Source: Bacteroidia bacterium (lineage in GTDB: Bacteria > Bacteroidota > Bacteroidia > Chitinophagales > Saprospiraceae). Taken from it: a stretch of DNA of 59,627 nt. Every line of letters starts with the position of its first letter. Position 1 is the stretch's first letter. A model generated the notes under the pieces. That model made no database searches, was not told where the DNA came from, and saw only the letters and a list, made by a program, of their open reading frames with translations. Shown here piece by piece: positions 9,574 through 17,724 of the stretch. The stretch spans positions 1 through 59,627 of the forward strand of contig JAUHXV010000014.1 in assembly GCA_030426765.1 (NCBI GenBank), written 5' to 3'. The translations under genes and the position numbers were made by a program.

Positions 9574-11731
9574 AAAGAAGATCGAGGAAGTTTGCAAGGA
9601 GTGCGAAAAGAAAACGCAAATCAGCTACAAGTATACTTTCTTCTCACCGCGATACAAGAGCATTCATGACATCGAGATCGGTCGTTCGAGAATCTTAAAG
9701 GGTTGGCTGAATCTGTTGCTGGAAAATCTCTATCTGCTGTATGAAGAAATCCGAAATGAAATAACCGCGTTTAAAAAATGGCTTTTTCCGAGAGAAGATA
9801 AGATCTACAGAAATCAGGTCGATGGACAAATTGTGGGGAGAATCACGTTCGCTCGAAAGAATGATGAGACCCGCCCAATTCATCACCTGCACCTGGAAGT
9901 ATGGGCGAGAACCAGATTATTTCAGTGGCGGAAACTCAGTGAAGGCATGACGGATATGCATGGGCATTTTTCCCTTCCGTATGATTTGCGCATTGCACGA
10001 CGATGGCGGTATAAGAAAAAGCTTCACTTTGAGATTTACGAGACGGTCCACCGATATGATAAGGAGGGAAATCCGAAACCGTATTATCAACTTTTTAAAA
10101 AGCTTCTTTTTCCAAAAAAGGACCTCATCGGCATGCGGTACAGCCTGGGGCGCATCATGTTGTTTTACTGGGAATACAGATCGGATACAACAGTGCCCCG
10201 TGTGTTTATTAAAAAGCAGGGCGAAGACGCGCCCGAGTATTACACCAAGGATAGACTTGATGCGCTATACCAACAGACGATCCCTTATGAACTGATCAAA
10301 CTCAAACATCTGGAACAGCTGGAACTTGCACCTGAAACGATAAGCTTTCAGCAAATTCAGGAGGACTATCCGATTAACCTGACACGTTGCATCGAGAAAA
10401 AACTTCCGGGCTACACGCGTAGTGACGAGTGGCTGGGCAAGCGAATGATGAACGGAATGAACCGCGCATACTTCGAAGATGTGCCGGGTGAAAGCGACGC
10501 CTTTTATGTCAAGTATTTTGGCCTGTGTCGTTACGATCATAACGATGAGTATGCGCTACCCACCTCTCGCGCAAAATTTAAATTGCAGGAAGACGGACAT
10601 ATTCTGCCTATAGAAATTGAGTTGGAAGGCCCATTATCCGCATTTGAAAAAGATCCCTGGATCAAAAGAAAATTTACACCAGCTAGTGGTGATGAATGGG
10701 AATATGCCAAGCGCGTCGTGCGCGTCAACGGCTCCTTTTCCACGGAGCTTGACGAGCACTTTACCGGTACACATCTGAATACGGAACAATATGCGATTGC
10801 TGCATTTCGTAACCTGCGGATCAACCCTGTCGCTACTTTGTTACTCCCGCATTTGAAAGAGGTTTCGCTGGTGAACAATACGGCGGATAAAATATTGTTG
10901 AGTGACTTTATCCCGCATGTGACGGCACTGACCCCGGAAGGGATCAGTCAACGCACACGAGATTTGCTTGGCATGCAGGATTGGAAAAACTGGAAGACGA
11001 TCAGAAAGATCAGCGATGCGCACACTTGTGCTATTGCTGAAGATATGTTCTGGGATATCCTGTACGGCTTTGTCAGTGATTTTATCGATCAGTATCAGGA
11101 CAGGATCAAGGAGCACTGGATTGAGATTTATAAGTTTTCCGAAGACCTGCTGGAGAATAGCGTTCCGGTCTTTTTGTCTGATGTCAATCTTGATGATCTG
11201 GATCCGAGGATGAAAGCGCTGGAGGAAGAGCGGTTTGCTTTTTATTCAGGACAATATGGGTTTGATCCAAATGCAGCAAGAGTCAAACGGAATGGTCTTT
11301 TAAAAGCCGTTTCTCCGATTACGCTTTCTCCACATTTTGATGAGTCGCGGGCAGAGGAGGAGATGCGCAACCTGAAATCTGCGTGCGCGTACATGATTAT
11401 GGTCGCCAGCTATCTCCATACCTGGATTAATGAAAATCAGTATAACCAGTTGGGCGAAGTATTATATAGTTGCGGCGGGCTTCGATTTGGAGAAAAGGAA
11501 AGAGGCATTATGGCCCCTGAGTCGGACCTTTCTATTTCGCCGGATCTGACGCATTGCACGCAGGGACTTTTTCTGGCCAATATTTTATCGCGAACGGAGT
11601 ACGGATTTATTACCACCAACAATGAAGATGATGTCAACCCTGAGTTGATACGGCGATTGCTGGACAAAGAGAAGGAGTTTAAAGAACTGCATGTCGACAT
11701 CCATGCGATTGAGTCCCGAACCAATATCTGA
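9560..11731 (+). CDS. Lipoxygenase (non-haem iron fatty-acid dioxygenase)
   Basis: A 723-aa protein. The C-terminal two thirds carry the complete lipoxygenase iron site: H400 and H405 in EHFTGTH (the HxxxxH helix, followed by LNTEQYAIAAFRNL like the plant and animal enzymes), H620 and N624 in ASYLHTWINENQY (HxxxN), and a C-terminal isoleucine, I723. These correspond to soybean LOX-1 H499, H504, H690, N694 and I839. The family inserts O2 into polyunsaturated fatty acids to give hydroperoxides. Residues about 80-190 are beta-rich and look more like a transthyretin-type module (GRITF ... TDMHGHFSLP) than a clear PLAT domain. No signal peptide. It sits between the kinase-cyclase (14-bp overlap) and a catalase-related gene (up to 41-bp overlap), so substrate hydroperoxide would be passed to the next enzyme. 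Substrate and regiochemistry cannot be read from the sequence. Confidence 0.9.
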   Translation: MQYDKKKIEEVCKECEKKTQISYKYTFFSPRYKSIHDIEIGRSRILKGWLNLLLENLYLLYEEIRNEITAFKKWLFPREDKIYRNQVDGQIVGRITFARKNDETRPIHHLHLEVWARTRLFQWRKLSEGMTDMHGHFSLPYDLRIARRWRYKKKLHFEIYETVHRYDKEGNPKPYYQLFKKLLFPKKDLIGMRYSLGRIMLFYWEYRSDTTVPRVFIKKQGEDAPEYYTKDRLDALYQQTIPYELIKLKHLEQLELAPETISFQQIQEDYPINLTRCIEKKLPGYTRSDEWLGKRMMNGMNRAYFEDVPGESDAFYVKYFGLCRYDHNDEYALPTSRAKFKLQEDGHILPIEIELEGPLSAFEKDPWIKRKFTPASGDEWEYAKRVVRVNGSFSTELDEHFTGTHLNTEQYAIAAFRNLRINPVATLLLPHLKEVSLVNNTADKILLSDFIPHVTALTPEGISQRTRDLLGMQDWKNWKTIRKISDAHTCAIAEDMFWDILYGFVSDFIDQYQDRIKEHWIEIYKFSEDLLENSVPVFLSDVNLDDLDPRMKALEEERFAFYSGQYGFDPNAARVKRNGLLKAVSPITLSPHFDESRAEEEMRNLKSACAYMIMVASYLHTWINENQYNQLGEVLYSCGGLRFGEKERGIMAPESDLSISPDLTHCTQGLFLANILSRTEYGFITTNNEDDVNPELIRRLLDKEKEFKELHVDIHAIESRTNI

Positions 11732-12851
11732 TCATCCCACCCAAACAAAGCACATGGCACATATATCCTTTTTTCAAATCCTGAAGATTAAGATCAGAGC
11801 AATGTATGATCGATTTATGTTGTGGTGGGTGTGTAATGTTTTTGTGTTGCTGCTGACACTGCTGGCCTTGATGCGTTATCGGATGAGTCACAACAATGGG
11901 ATTGCGGGCACCGGGTGGTTGAAGATTGTCGATGATCCCGATATTCCAAAGCATGATTTTTTTGAGCCAGGGAAAACCTATCCACTAAGGATCAGACATG
12001 CCTCGGCTACCTTTTTGGATGACGCCATGAAAGTGATCCGTAGTATCTCTATAAAATTTTCGAATCATCACTGGAAAAGCCCTTTTGACCTGGAGCTCAA
12101 TTCTGGTGAGTTTAGTGTCTTCTGGTCAGCACTTAGTTTTCTGAAGTTTGCGCATTCGCGAAAAGAAAAGTATGGGGTCGATTGGGTGGACTACAACAAA
12201 AACTATCCGGATGGATCTTTGGGGGCTGAGAAATCTGTGCGGAGACATGCGACATCATTTTCGAATTTGCATTTCCACAGCAAAACGCCATTTCTGTATA
12301 TCGGTAAGGATGGGATTAAGCACTATGCAAAGTATCGTGTGATTCCTTTCGGTAATGAATCAGAATCCGGTACGGGTGAGCATGAAAAGAGTTTTGATGT
12401 GAGTAATCAGCGCGTGTTTCCGAATGAAACCCGTGGACGTAATTTTTTGAAAGATGAATATGCGGAAAGAGTGAAACGTGGACCGGTAAAGTATAGGCTT
12501 CAGATACAACTGCGTGTCGCCAGTGATGATGAGGATAAGGAGGTGTTTAACAATATGGTGGTATGGAATGAGAAGAAGTATCCGTGGCGCGAACTGGCGT
12601 ACTTTGAAGTAACCAAAACGTTAGATTGGGCGGAGAGTACGCGCACTACCTTTTCAGTGAATAATATGCCGAAGGGGCTTGGGATCATTCCCGCGAAATC
12701 CTTGTATGATTATAACTCGCTCAACTATCTGCGTGCTAAAACACATTTCGTTAAGCGGGTGCGGCTGTTTGCCTTAAAAGTATTTGGCATGGTACCGCCG
12801 ATCCCCGATGATGATGATCGGAACAGTAAGGTGTGGAGTAAGAAGACCTAG
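11691..12851 (+). CDS. Membrane-anchored catalase-related haem protein (allene oxide synthase / hydroperoxide-converting type)
   Basis: A 386-aa protein from the first ATG; an in-frame ATG at 11754 (M22), 22 bp after the lipoxygenase stop, is an equally good or better start. One membrane segment lies at about residues 43-61 (FMLWWVCNVFVLLLTLLAL). The rest resembles the catalase fold in its minimal form: distal His in LRIRHASATF (H103), distal Asn in DLELNSGEF (N137, aligning with the catalase GNN segment), and a C-terminal Tyr-rich helix (SLYDYNSLNY, 337-346) where the proximal haem Tyr is expected (Y339 or Y341, not resolved). Much shorter than true catalases (about 480 aa or more). Catalase-related proteins linked to lipoxygenases (coral AOS-LOX fusion, cyanobacterial cat-LOX fusions) turn fatty-acid hydroperoxides into allene or other epoxides. 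The identity rests on motif spacing and neighbours. Confidence 0.75.
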   Translation: MSTSMRLSPEPISDHPTQTKHMAHISFFQILKIKIRAMYDRFMLWWVCNVFVLLLTLLALMRYRMSHNNGIAGTGWLKIVDDPDIPKHDFFEPGKTYPLRIRHASATFLDDAMKVIRSISIKFSNHHWKSPFDLELNSGEFSVFWSALSFLKFAHSRKEKYGVDWVDYNKNYPDGSLGAEKSVRRHATSFSNLHFHSKTPFLYIGKDGIKHYAKYRVIPFGNESESGTGEHEKSFDVSNQRVFPNETRGRNFLKDEYAERVKRGPVKYRLQIQLRVASDDEDKEVFNNMVVWNEKKYPWRELAYFEVTKTLDWAESTRTTFSVNNMPKGLGIIPAKSLYDYNSLNYLRAKTHFVKRVRLFALKVFGMVPPIPDDDDRNSKVWSKKT

Positions 12852-13115
12852 AAAGACTTACTTGTGTATCAAAAACAATCGAAATTCTCTTTTGGGCAGA
12901 AAAGAGATCCCGATGTGTCGGGAGCAGAAAAAGCAGAAAAGCATAAAGACGAAAGGACTTCTGATGGGTCGGGGTTAACGGAAAGAGGAGAAGAGTTGCT
13001 AAAGATTCAACATCAAATCTTCTGTCTTAAGTCTTGTGTTTTGTCTCCAGAAACTTGAACAGAAAATCGTAATTTTTATTTGCTCCATGCTCCATGCTCC
13101 ATGCCATTCATCCAG
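12852..13115. other. Intergenic gap between oxylipin operon and comM repeat array
   Basis: No gene is supported here. The segment holds purine-rich unstructured sequence and, at 13081-13106, a short run of the heptamer GCTCCAT that is typical of the intergenic repeats of this genome. The oxylipin operon and comM converge here; no strong hairpin-plus-T terminator was seen. Confidence 0.4.
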
Positions 13116-13497
13116 CCCACCTCGATCGCCATAGCTTTAGCGGCGGCGATTTCTTCTCGATCTAAGCTTCTAAACTGAATTGCTTCAGCCCTTGGGCTGT
13201 AGTACTCATCCATCCCACCTCGATCGCCATAGCTTTAGCGGCGGCGATTTCTTCTCGATCTAAACTTTTAAACTGAATTGCTTCAGCCCTTGGGCTGTAG
13301 TACTCATCCATCCCACCTCGATCGCCATAGCTTTAGCGGCGGCGATTTCTTCTCGACCTAAACTTTTAAACTGAATTGCTTCAGCCCTTGGGCTGTAGTA
13401 CTCATCCATCCCACTTCGATCGCCATAGCTTTAGCGGCGGCGATTTCTTCCCGATCTAAACTTCTAAACTGAATTGCTTCAGCCCTTGGGCTGTAGC
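13116..13497. repeat. 98-bp tandem array (four units) containing the comM 3' end
   Basis: Units start at 13116, 13214, 13312 and 13410, an exact 98-bp period. Each unit has the palindromic segment GATCGCCATAGCTTTAGCGG and ends with a stem CAGCCC-TT-GGGCTG. A 39-nt part of each unit (nearest copy just upstream of 13490) is the same sequence as the last coding part of comM (about 13514-13552), encoding AEAIQFRSLDREE on the minus strand. The fourth unit matches the gene exactly and the more distal ones carry single substitutions, so the array apparently grew by tandem duplication of the gene's tail plus a REP-like hairpin. Confidence 0.85.
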
Positions 13498-13499
13498 AT

Positions 13500-15056
13500 T
13501 CAACCAGCCCACTCTTCCCGATCTAAACTTCTAAACTGAATTGCTTCAGCCAGATGCGGGATCTCAATGGTCTCACTACCGGCCAGATCCGCAATCGTTC
13601 TGGATACTTTCAGAATACGGTCGTAAGCGCGCGCGGACAACTGCAGTTTTTTCATAGCGGTTTTCAGGAGGGCAGTCGCTGAGGGATCAATCTGACATAT
13701 CTCGCGTACCAGATGACTTGGCATCAATGTATTGCTGTGCACGCCCGGCATGTCCGCAAACCGTTTTTCCTGGATCGTTCTGGCCTGAATCACACGCTCG
13801 CGAATACTAACGCTGTTTTCTGATTTCTCTTCGTTGCGGGACAGCTCATCAATCGAAACCGGTGTGACCTCCACATGTAAATCGATGCGGTCGAGTAGTG
13901 GACCCGATATTTTATTCAGGTACTTCTTAACCATCCCGGCACCGCAGACACATTCTTTTTCCGGGTGATTGTAGTAGCCGCAGGGGCAGGGATTCATACT
14001 TGCGATCAACATGAAATTGGCGGGATAATCTACCGCGACTTTTGCGCGCGATATAGTCACTTTGTGATCTTCCATCGGTTGGCGCAGCACCTCCAGCACT
14101 GACCGTTTAAACTCGGGGAGTTCGTCGAGAAACAAAACCCCGTTGTGTGCCAGAGATATCTCTCCTGGATTTGGACTGGATCCACCTCCTACCAATGCCA
14201 CGTCACTGATCGTATGGTGGGGAGCTCTGAAAGGTCTGTTGGTCACCAGCGATGCGCCTTTGGACAATCGACCGGCTACAGAATAGATTTTGGTGGTTTC
14301 CAATGCTTCATTTAAAATAAGGGGTGGAAGTATCGTTGGCAACCTCTTAGCCAGCATGGTTTTTCCAGCACCGGGAGGACCAATTAGAATCACATTATGC
14401 CCACCGGCGGCTGCAATCTCCAATGCACGCTTGATGTTTTGTTGCCCTTTCACATCGCTGAAGTCAAATGGATACTGATCCTGCGATCTGGCAAAGGCTT
14501 CGCGGGAGTCGTACTGATAGGGCGTGAGAGATTTCGTGTCGTTGAAAAAGTCAAACACTTCAGCCAGGTTTTTGACACCAAACACATCGAGTTGGTTGAC
14601 GATGGCCGCTTCCTGTGCATTCGCTTCCGGTACGATCAGTCCTGCGAACTGTTGGCGCCGCGCCTGGATGGCTATGGGCAACACACCTTTGACGGGTCGA
14701 AGCGAACCATCCAAAGAAAGCTCACCGACGAGCATGTATTTCTCCAGTTTTTCGTGAGTGATCATGCCGGTACTGGCAGCTATAGCGGCTGCGATCGGTA
14801 AGTCATACGAAGCGCCTTCCTTTCGGATATCTGCAGGCGCCAGATTGGCCACAATACGACAGCGCGGCAACCGATACCCGATGTTTTTGATGGCGGCTTC
14901 CATGCGCTGCCAGCCTTCGCGTACCGCATTGTCCGGCAGACCAACAAGGAAATACATAGGAGTGCCTTGTGCCACCTCTCCTCCGGAGTTGACTTCAACC
15001 TCAATCGTGCGGGCGTCCACTCCATGAACGGCAGCCGCGTGCGTTTTTGCAAGCAT
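13500..15056 (-). CDS. comM: YifB/ComM family Mg-chelatase-like AAA+ ATPase
   Basis: A 518-aa protein of normal length for the family. N-terminal Lon-protease-like (ChlI) domain (MLAKTHAAAVHGVDA), then AAA+ core with Walker A GPPGAGKTMLAKR, Walker B LFLDELPEF, the zinc-ribbon-like insertion MNPCPCGYY and CVCG, and the C-terminal helical domain (SARAYDRILKVSRTIADL). It ends with the canonical Bacteroidota tail SLDREEWAG. In other bacteria ComM is a hexameric helicase that helps branch migration of incoming DNA during natural transformation. It is transcribed away from the RAYT gene. Its 3' end forms part of the tandem array immediately downstream. Confidence 0.95.
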   Translation of the reverse strand: MLAKTHAAAVHGVDARTIEVEVNSGGEVAQGTPMYFLVGLPDNAVREGWQRMEAAIKNIGYRLPRCRIVANLAPADIRKEGASYDLPIAAAIAASTGMITHEKLEKYMLVGELSLDGSLRPVKGVLPIAIQARRQQFAGLIVPEANAQEAAIVNQLDVFGVKNLAEVFDFFNDTKSLTPYQYDSREAFARSQDQYPFDFSDVKGQQNIKRALEIAAAGGHNVILIGPPGAGKTMLAKRLPTILPPLILNEALETTKIYSVAGRLSKGASLVTNRPFRAPHHTISDVALVGGGSSPNPGEISLAHNGVLFLDELPEFKRSVLEVLRQPMEDHKVTISRAKVAVDYPANFMLIASMNPCPCGYYNHPEKECVCGAGMVKKYLNKISGPLLDRIDLHVEVTPVSIDELSRNEEKSENSVSIRERVIQARTIQEKRFADMPGVHSNTLMPSHLVREICQIDPSATALLKTAMKKLQLSARAYDRILKVSRTIADLAGSETIEIPHLAEAIQFRSLDREEWAG

Positions 15057-15187
15057 GGGAAATTGTTTTCAGACTGATGGCAATACATGATTCCCGGACT
15101 GGTGAATCCGGGATCAATTATTGAAAGTTAGGGGGTTTTGATCAATTCGTGGAAAATTGATTGTTTTTCTAATATGTCATTGTGTTT

Positions 15188-15226
15188 AGAAAGTTTAGCA
15201 CGCATGCCTATGGCATGATTGTTTAG
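15188..15226 (+). repeat. REP-like hairpin, left member of inverted pair
   Basis: It reads AGAAAGTTTAG, then a palindromic core CATGCC-TAT-GGCATG, then TTGTTTAG. The opposite-strand copy at 15300-15339 has the same flanks with a different core (TGCTGCC/GGCAGCA), a pattern expected for REP elements mobilised by a nearby RAYT. Confidence 0.6.
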
Positions 15227-15299
15227 AAAGTTTAGTTTTAATTCCTTCACTTTCTATTAGATTCTCTTTTGGAATAAAAAAATTTTAAATCTACACGGT

Positions 15300-15339
15300 C
15301 TAAACAATTGCTGCCAACGGCAGCATGACTAAACTTTCT
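15300..15339 (-). repeat. REP-like hairpin, right member of inverted pair
   Basis: On the minus strand it reads AGAAAGTTTAG, then core TGCTGCC-GTT-GGCAGCA, then ATTGTTTAG. Core base changes relative to the 15188 copy are compensated on both arms, so the hairpin shape is conserved rather than the sequence. Confidence 0.6.
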
Positions 15340-15467
15340 CAACACTGGACCTAAAAGAGAGTATATGGCTAAATGAAAAAATTCGTGAATAGGGTATTTG
15401 AAACGGTCACATTTTGCCTTCTTAAGACACTATACTATTGAAAGCGTAAATATAATAGTTCATCAAG

Positions 15468-15956
15468 ATGGGTCAATCTCTCGCTCAAGTGTACATACAT
15501 ATCATTTTTAGTACGAAGTATCGTAAACCTATGATACTGCATCACTTTGAGAAGGAACTCCATCAGTTTATAGCGGATCAATGTAATCAAATAGGGTGCA
15601 TTGCCATTGAAGTTGGCGGTAGTGTTGACCATGTGCATATCCTTTGTCGACTATCAAAAAGCATCATGATTCCTGCGCTTTTACAAAAAATAAAAGGCTC
15701 ATCTTCCAAATGGATAAAAACCAAATACAGCATCCTCAACGATTTTTATTGGCAAGATGGATATGGAGCTTTTTCCGTTTCTCCAATTGACGTGGATAGC
15801 GTCTGCGAATATATCCGTAATCAACACTTACATCATCTTTCACAATCGTACAAAGAAGAATATTTAGGGTTTCTGGATCTATTTGAAGTGGAGTACGATG
15901 ATCAATATTTGTGGGACGATGAACCTTCTGAAGATCTTCGAGTGACAAAGCCATGA
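15468..15956 (+). CDS. REP-associated tyrosine transposase (RAYT, IS200/IS605 TnpA-like)
   Basis: A 162-aa Y1 HUH endonuclease. It begins QVYIHIIFSTKYR, the usual first strand of IS200-like transposases, contains the HUH motif HVHIL (residues about 53-57) and the catalytic Tyr in CEYIRNQ (about residue 115). Full length for the family. RAYTs cleave and join single-stranded DNA at REP hairpins. The gene has inverted REP-like elements upstream (15188-15339), and its last codons (VTKP and the stop) are the start of a 203-bp tandem array downstream. No left or right IS ends were identified, so it looks like a domesticated RAYT rather than an intact insertion sequence. Confidence 0.9.
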   Translation: MGQSLAQVYIHIIFSTKYRKPMILHHFEKELHQFIADQCNQIGCIAIEVGGSVDHVHILCRLSKSIMIPALLQKIKGSSSKWIKTKYSILNDFYWQDGYGAFSVSPIDVDSVCEYIRNQHLHHLSQSYKEEYLGFLDLFEVEYDDQYLWDDEPSEDLRVTKP

Positions 15957-16400
15957 AATGGCGTTTGTGGTAGCGAGGGGTTTCAACCTCAGGCAAGAGG
16001 ATGTACAAGTCTGGATAAAGCCATTCGGAAAGGGCTGAAGCCCATTCCTACACTTCGCCCCGCTGGGGCTTAGTGTTGCGTTCGGTTTCTTGTGCGTTAA
16101 TTTGATGGTACTTTGGGTTTATTTCACTTTTTTCTATGACAAATCTGACAAAGCCATGAAATGGCGTTTGTGGTAGCGAGGGGTTTCAACCCCAGGCAAG
16201 AGGATGTACAAGTCTGGATAAAGCCATTCAGAAAGGGCTGAAGCCCATTCCTACACTTCGCCCCGCTGGGGCTTAGTGTTGCGTTCGGTTTTCTGTGCGT
16301 TAATTTGATGGTACTTAGGGTTTATTTCACTTTTTTCTATGACAAATCTGACAAAGCCATGAAATGGCGTTCGTGTAGCGATGGGTTTCAACCCCAAGCA
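15944..16400. repeat. 203-bp tandem array beginning in the RAYT 3' end, with REP hairpins
   Basis: Units start with GACAAAGCCATGA at 15944, 16147 and 16350, an exact 203-bp spacing; the third is partial. The first unit start overlaps the RAYT's last codons and stop. Each unit carries hairpins GGGGTTTCAACCCC, GGGCTGAAGCCC and GCCCCGCTGGGGC, typical GC-rich REP palindromes. The units differ by only a few substitutions, so the duplication is recent. Confidence 0.85.
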
Positions 16401-16799
16401 AGAGAGATTAAGCATTCAGTAGTTTTAGAATTTTCATTGAAAAGGGCTGAACCCCTTTTCTACTGATAGCCCCTTCAGGGCTGTGAAAGGACAATGATTT
16501 TTCAGATTCTTTGTTGCATTGATTACTACGTTCAAGGTAATAGGAAGGTTGTATAACATCAAATAATATAGCACTCTGACAAATATGCAAGCCCTGAAAG
16601 GGCGCCCAATTAGCGTAAAAGTTCTCCCGATTAAAGGCACCAAGTCAACATAGAATAAATTATGTACAGCCAGGTCTGTTTCAGAAGTGTAAAGTAGTAA
16701 ATTTCACTATTCACTATTCACTATTCACCTCATCTGAGTTCCTCTTTCGACGCCTTGGCGATCACCTCAACCTGATAATAGCAATCAGGTATAGAGTGT
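16401..16799. other. REP-rich intergenic DNA
   Basis: No gene is supported. It holds further palindromes of the GCCC-TTCA-GGGC type at about 16469-16482 and 16591-16606 in opposite orientations, and a short CACTATT heptamer run at about 16704-16727. Confidence 0.5.
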
Positions 16800-17534
16800 T
16801 TAGTTGGCATTTATAACAACACCCGAACCTGTGATATTGGTATTTACAGTGGGAGTTCCTTTGTAAAAGACTGACCCGGATCCACTTATATTTATGTCCA
16901 ATTGGTCATTAACAAATACCTGGCAATTTCCACTTCCGGAAATATCTACATTACATTCATCCGTAATGACCGGAAAGCCTTCGAATGTTCCTGAGCCACT
17001 GATACTGACATCCAGAAATTTTAAAGAAGGAATGTGTGCGGAAGTGATGATATTTCCACTTCCACTGATACTGGCATAAAAATTTTCCGGGCCATTAAAA
17101 GCGCTTAAAAAGGTAGTTCCGGATCCTGAGATTCCCAGCGACAGATTGGTTTGATTTTGAAAATCATTGATGGTGATACTGCCTGACCCGGACAGATAAG
17201 CCGCTTTCAGATTGGGTACCGTAATGTAAATCGTGAGTTCATAATTTTTGTAACATCGACTGTCGAAATCGATTTCCCATAAACCGTTGTTTACATTGAG
17301 GTTGATGTCACTGACGACATTGGCATCACCAACGGCAACGACTTCCTGTACCGGACCCTGAGAGATGATGACTTCTCCTGCTTCCTGGAAGTCAATGCTG
17401 GTAAAAGCCGGGAACTCCAGCGTTTGGGTTACGATCCCTCCTGAACCGGATTTGCAATTGGATTCTTTGTCGCAGGAAGTGAAGGTTAGGCTCATCAACA
17501 GGAGCGCGGCGAAACTTACTTTAAAAATGTTCAT
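16800..17534 (-). CDS. Lipoprotein with head-GIN domain (DUF2807)
   Basis: A 244-aa protein with a lipoprotein signal peptide; the lipobox LTFTSC puts the lipidated Cys at residue 21. The mature part is a right-handed beta-helix of the DUF2807 'putative auto-transporter adhesin, head GIN domain' type, with repeated SGSGxI/T turns (LSGSGSITI, ISGSGTTFL, ISGSGNIIT, ISGSGTFEG, ISGSGNCQV, ISGSGSVFY). Such proteins are common Bacteroidota surface lipoproteins of unknown role. A TACTTTTG -7 element on the minus strand (17584-17591) lies about 50 nt before the start. Confidence 0.85.
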   Translation of the reverse strand: MNIFKVSFAALLLMSLTFTSCDKESNCKSGSGGIVTQTLEFPAFTSIDFQEAGEVIISQGPVQEVVAVGDANVVSDINLNVNNGLWEIDFDSRCYKNYELTIYITVPNLKAAYLSGSGSITINDFQNQTNLSLGISGSGTTFLSAFNGPENFYASISGSGNIITSAHIPSLKFLDVSISGSGTFEGFPVITDECNVDISGSGNCQVFVNDQLDINISGSGSVFYKGTPTVNTNITGSGVVINAN

Positions 17535-17583
17535 TGTTTAGTTGTTTAATGTATTAGGACTTGTATTATGTTGAATTCAAGGG

Positions 17584-17591
17584 CAAAAGTA
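17584..17591 (-). promoter_or_regulatory. -7 promoter element of the DUF2807 gene
   Basis: The minus strand reads TACTTTTG, an exact match to Bacteroidota TAnnTTTG, about 50 nt upstream of the ATG at 17534. No clear -33 TTG was seen. Confidence 0.5.
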
Positions 17592-17685
17592 TGCCTGTAC
17601 CCGTATGCTCACCCTACTGATTCCAGTAGTTTTGAGGGCCAGGCAGAATTTGGTTTTGCGAGAAACGAACTATACTTCCCCGGAA

Positions 17686-17716
17686 TTGTTGGAAAGTGAA
17701 CCAAACCGTACTTTTG
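17686..17716 (+). promoter_or_regulatory. Promoter of the ferredoxin gene (TTG-N17-TACTTTTG)
   Basis: TTG at 17689-17691 and TACTTTTG at 17709-17716 are 17 nt apart, the best match to the Bacteroidota -33/-7 consensus in the window. The -7 element ends 8 nt before ATG 17725, supporting that ATG as the start and predicting almost no leader. Confidence 0.6.
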
Positions 17717-17724
17717 CGCTTTCT

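Larger units (their letters stand above)
15057..15467. other. Divergent gap between comM and RAYT with an inverted pair of REP-like elements
   Basis: Contains the promoters of comM (minus) and the RAYT (plus), though no perfect TAnnTTTG was found. Two related hairpin elements in opposite orientation occupy 15188-15226 and 15300-15339 and are listed separately. Confidence 0.6.

Noticed and set aside
13116..13497. CRISPR array
   Set aside because: The unit is 98 bp with no constant-repeat/variable-spacer structure, and it contains comM coding sequence.
17605..17724. Longer start for the ferredoxin
   Set aside because: A consensus promoter lies inside this segment, and the family's N-terminus fits ATG 17725.
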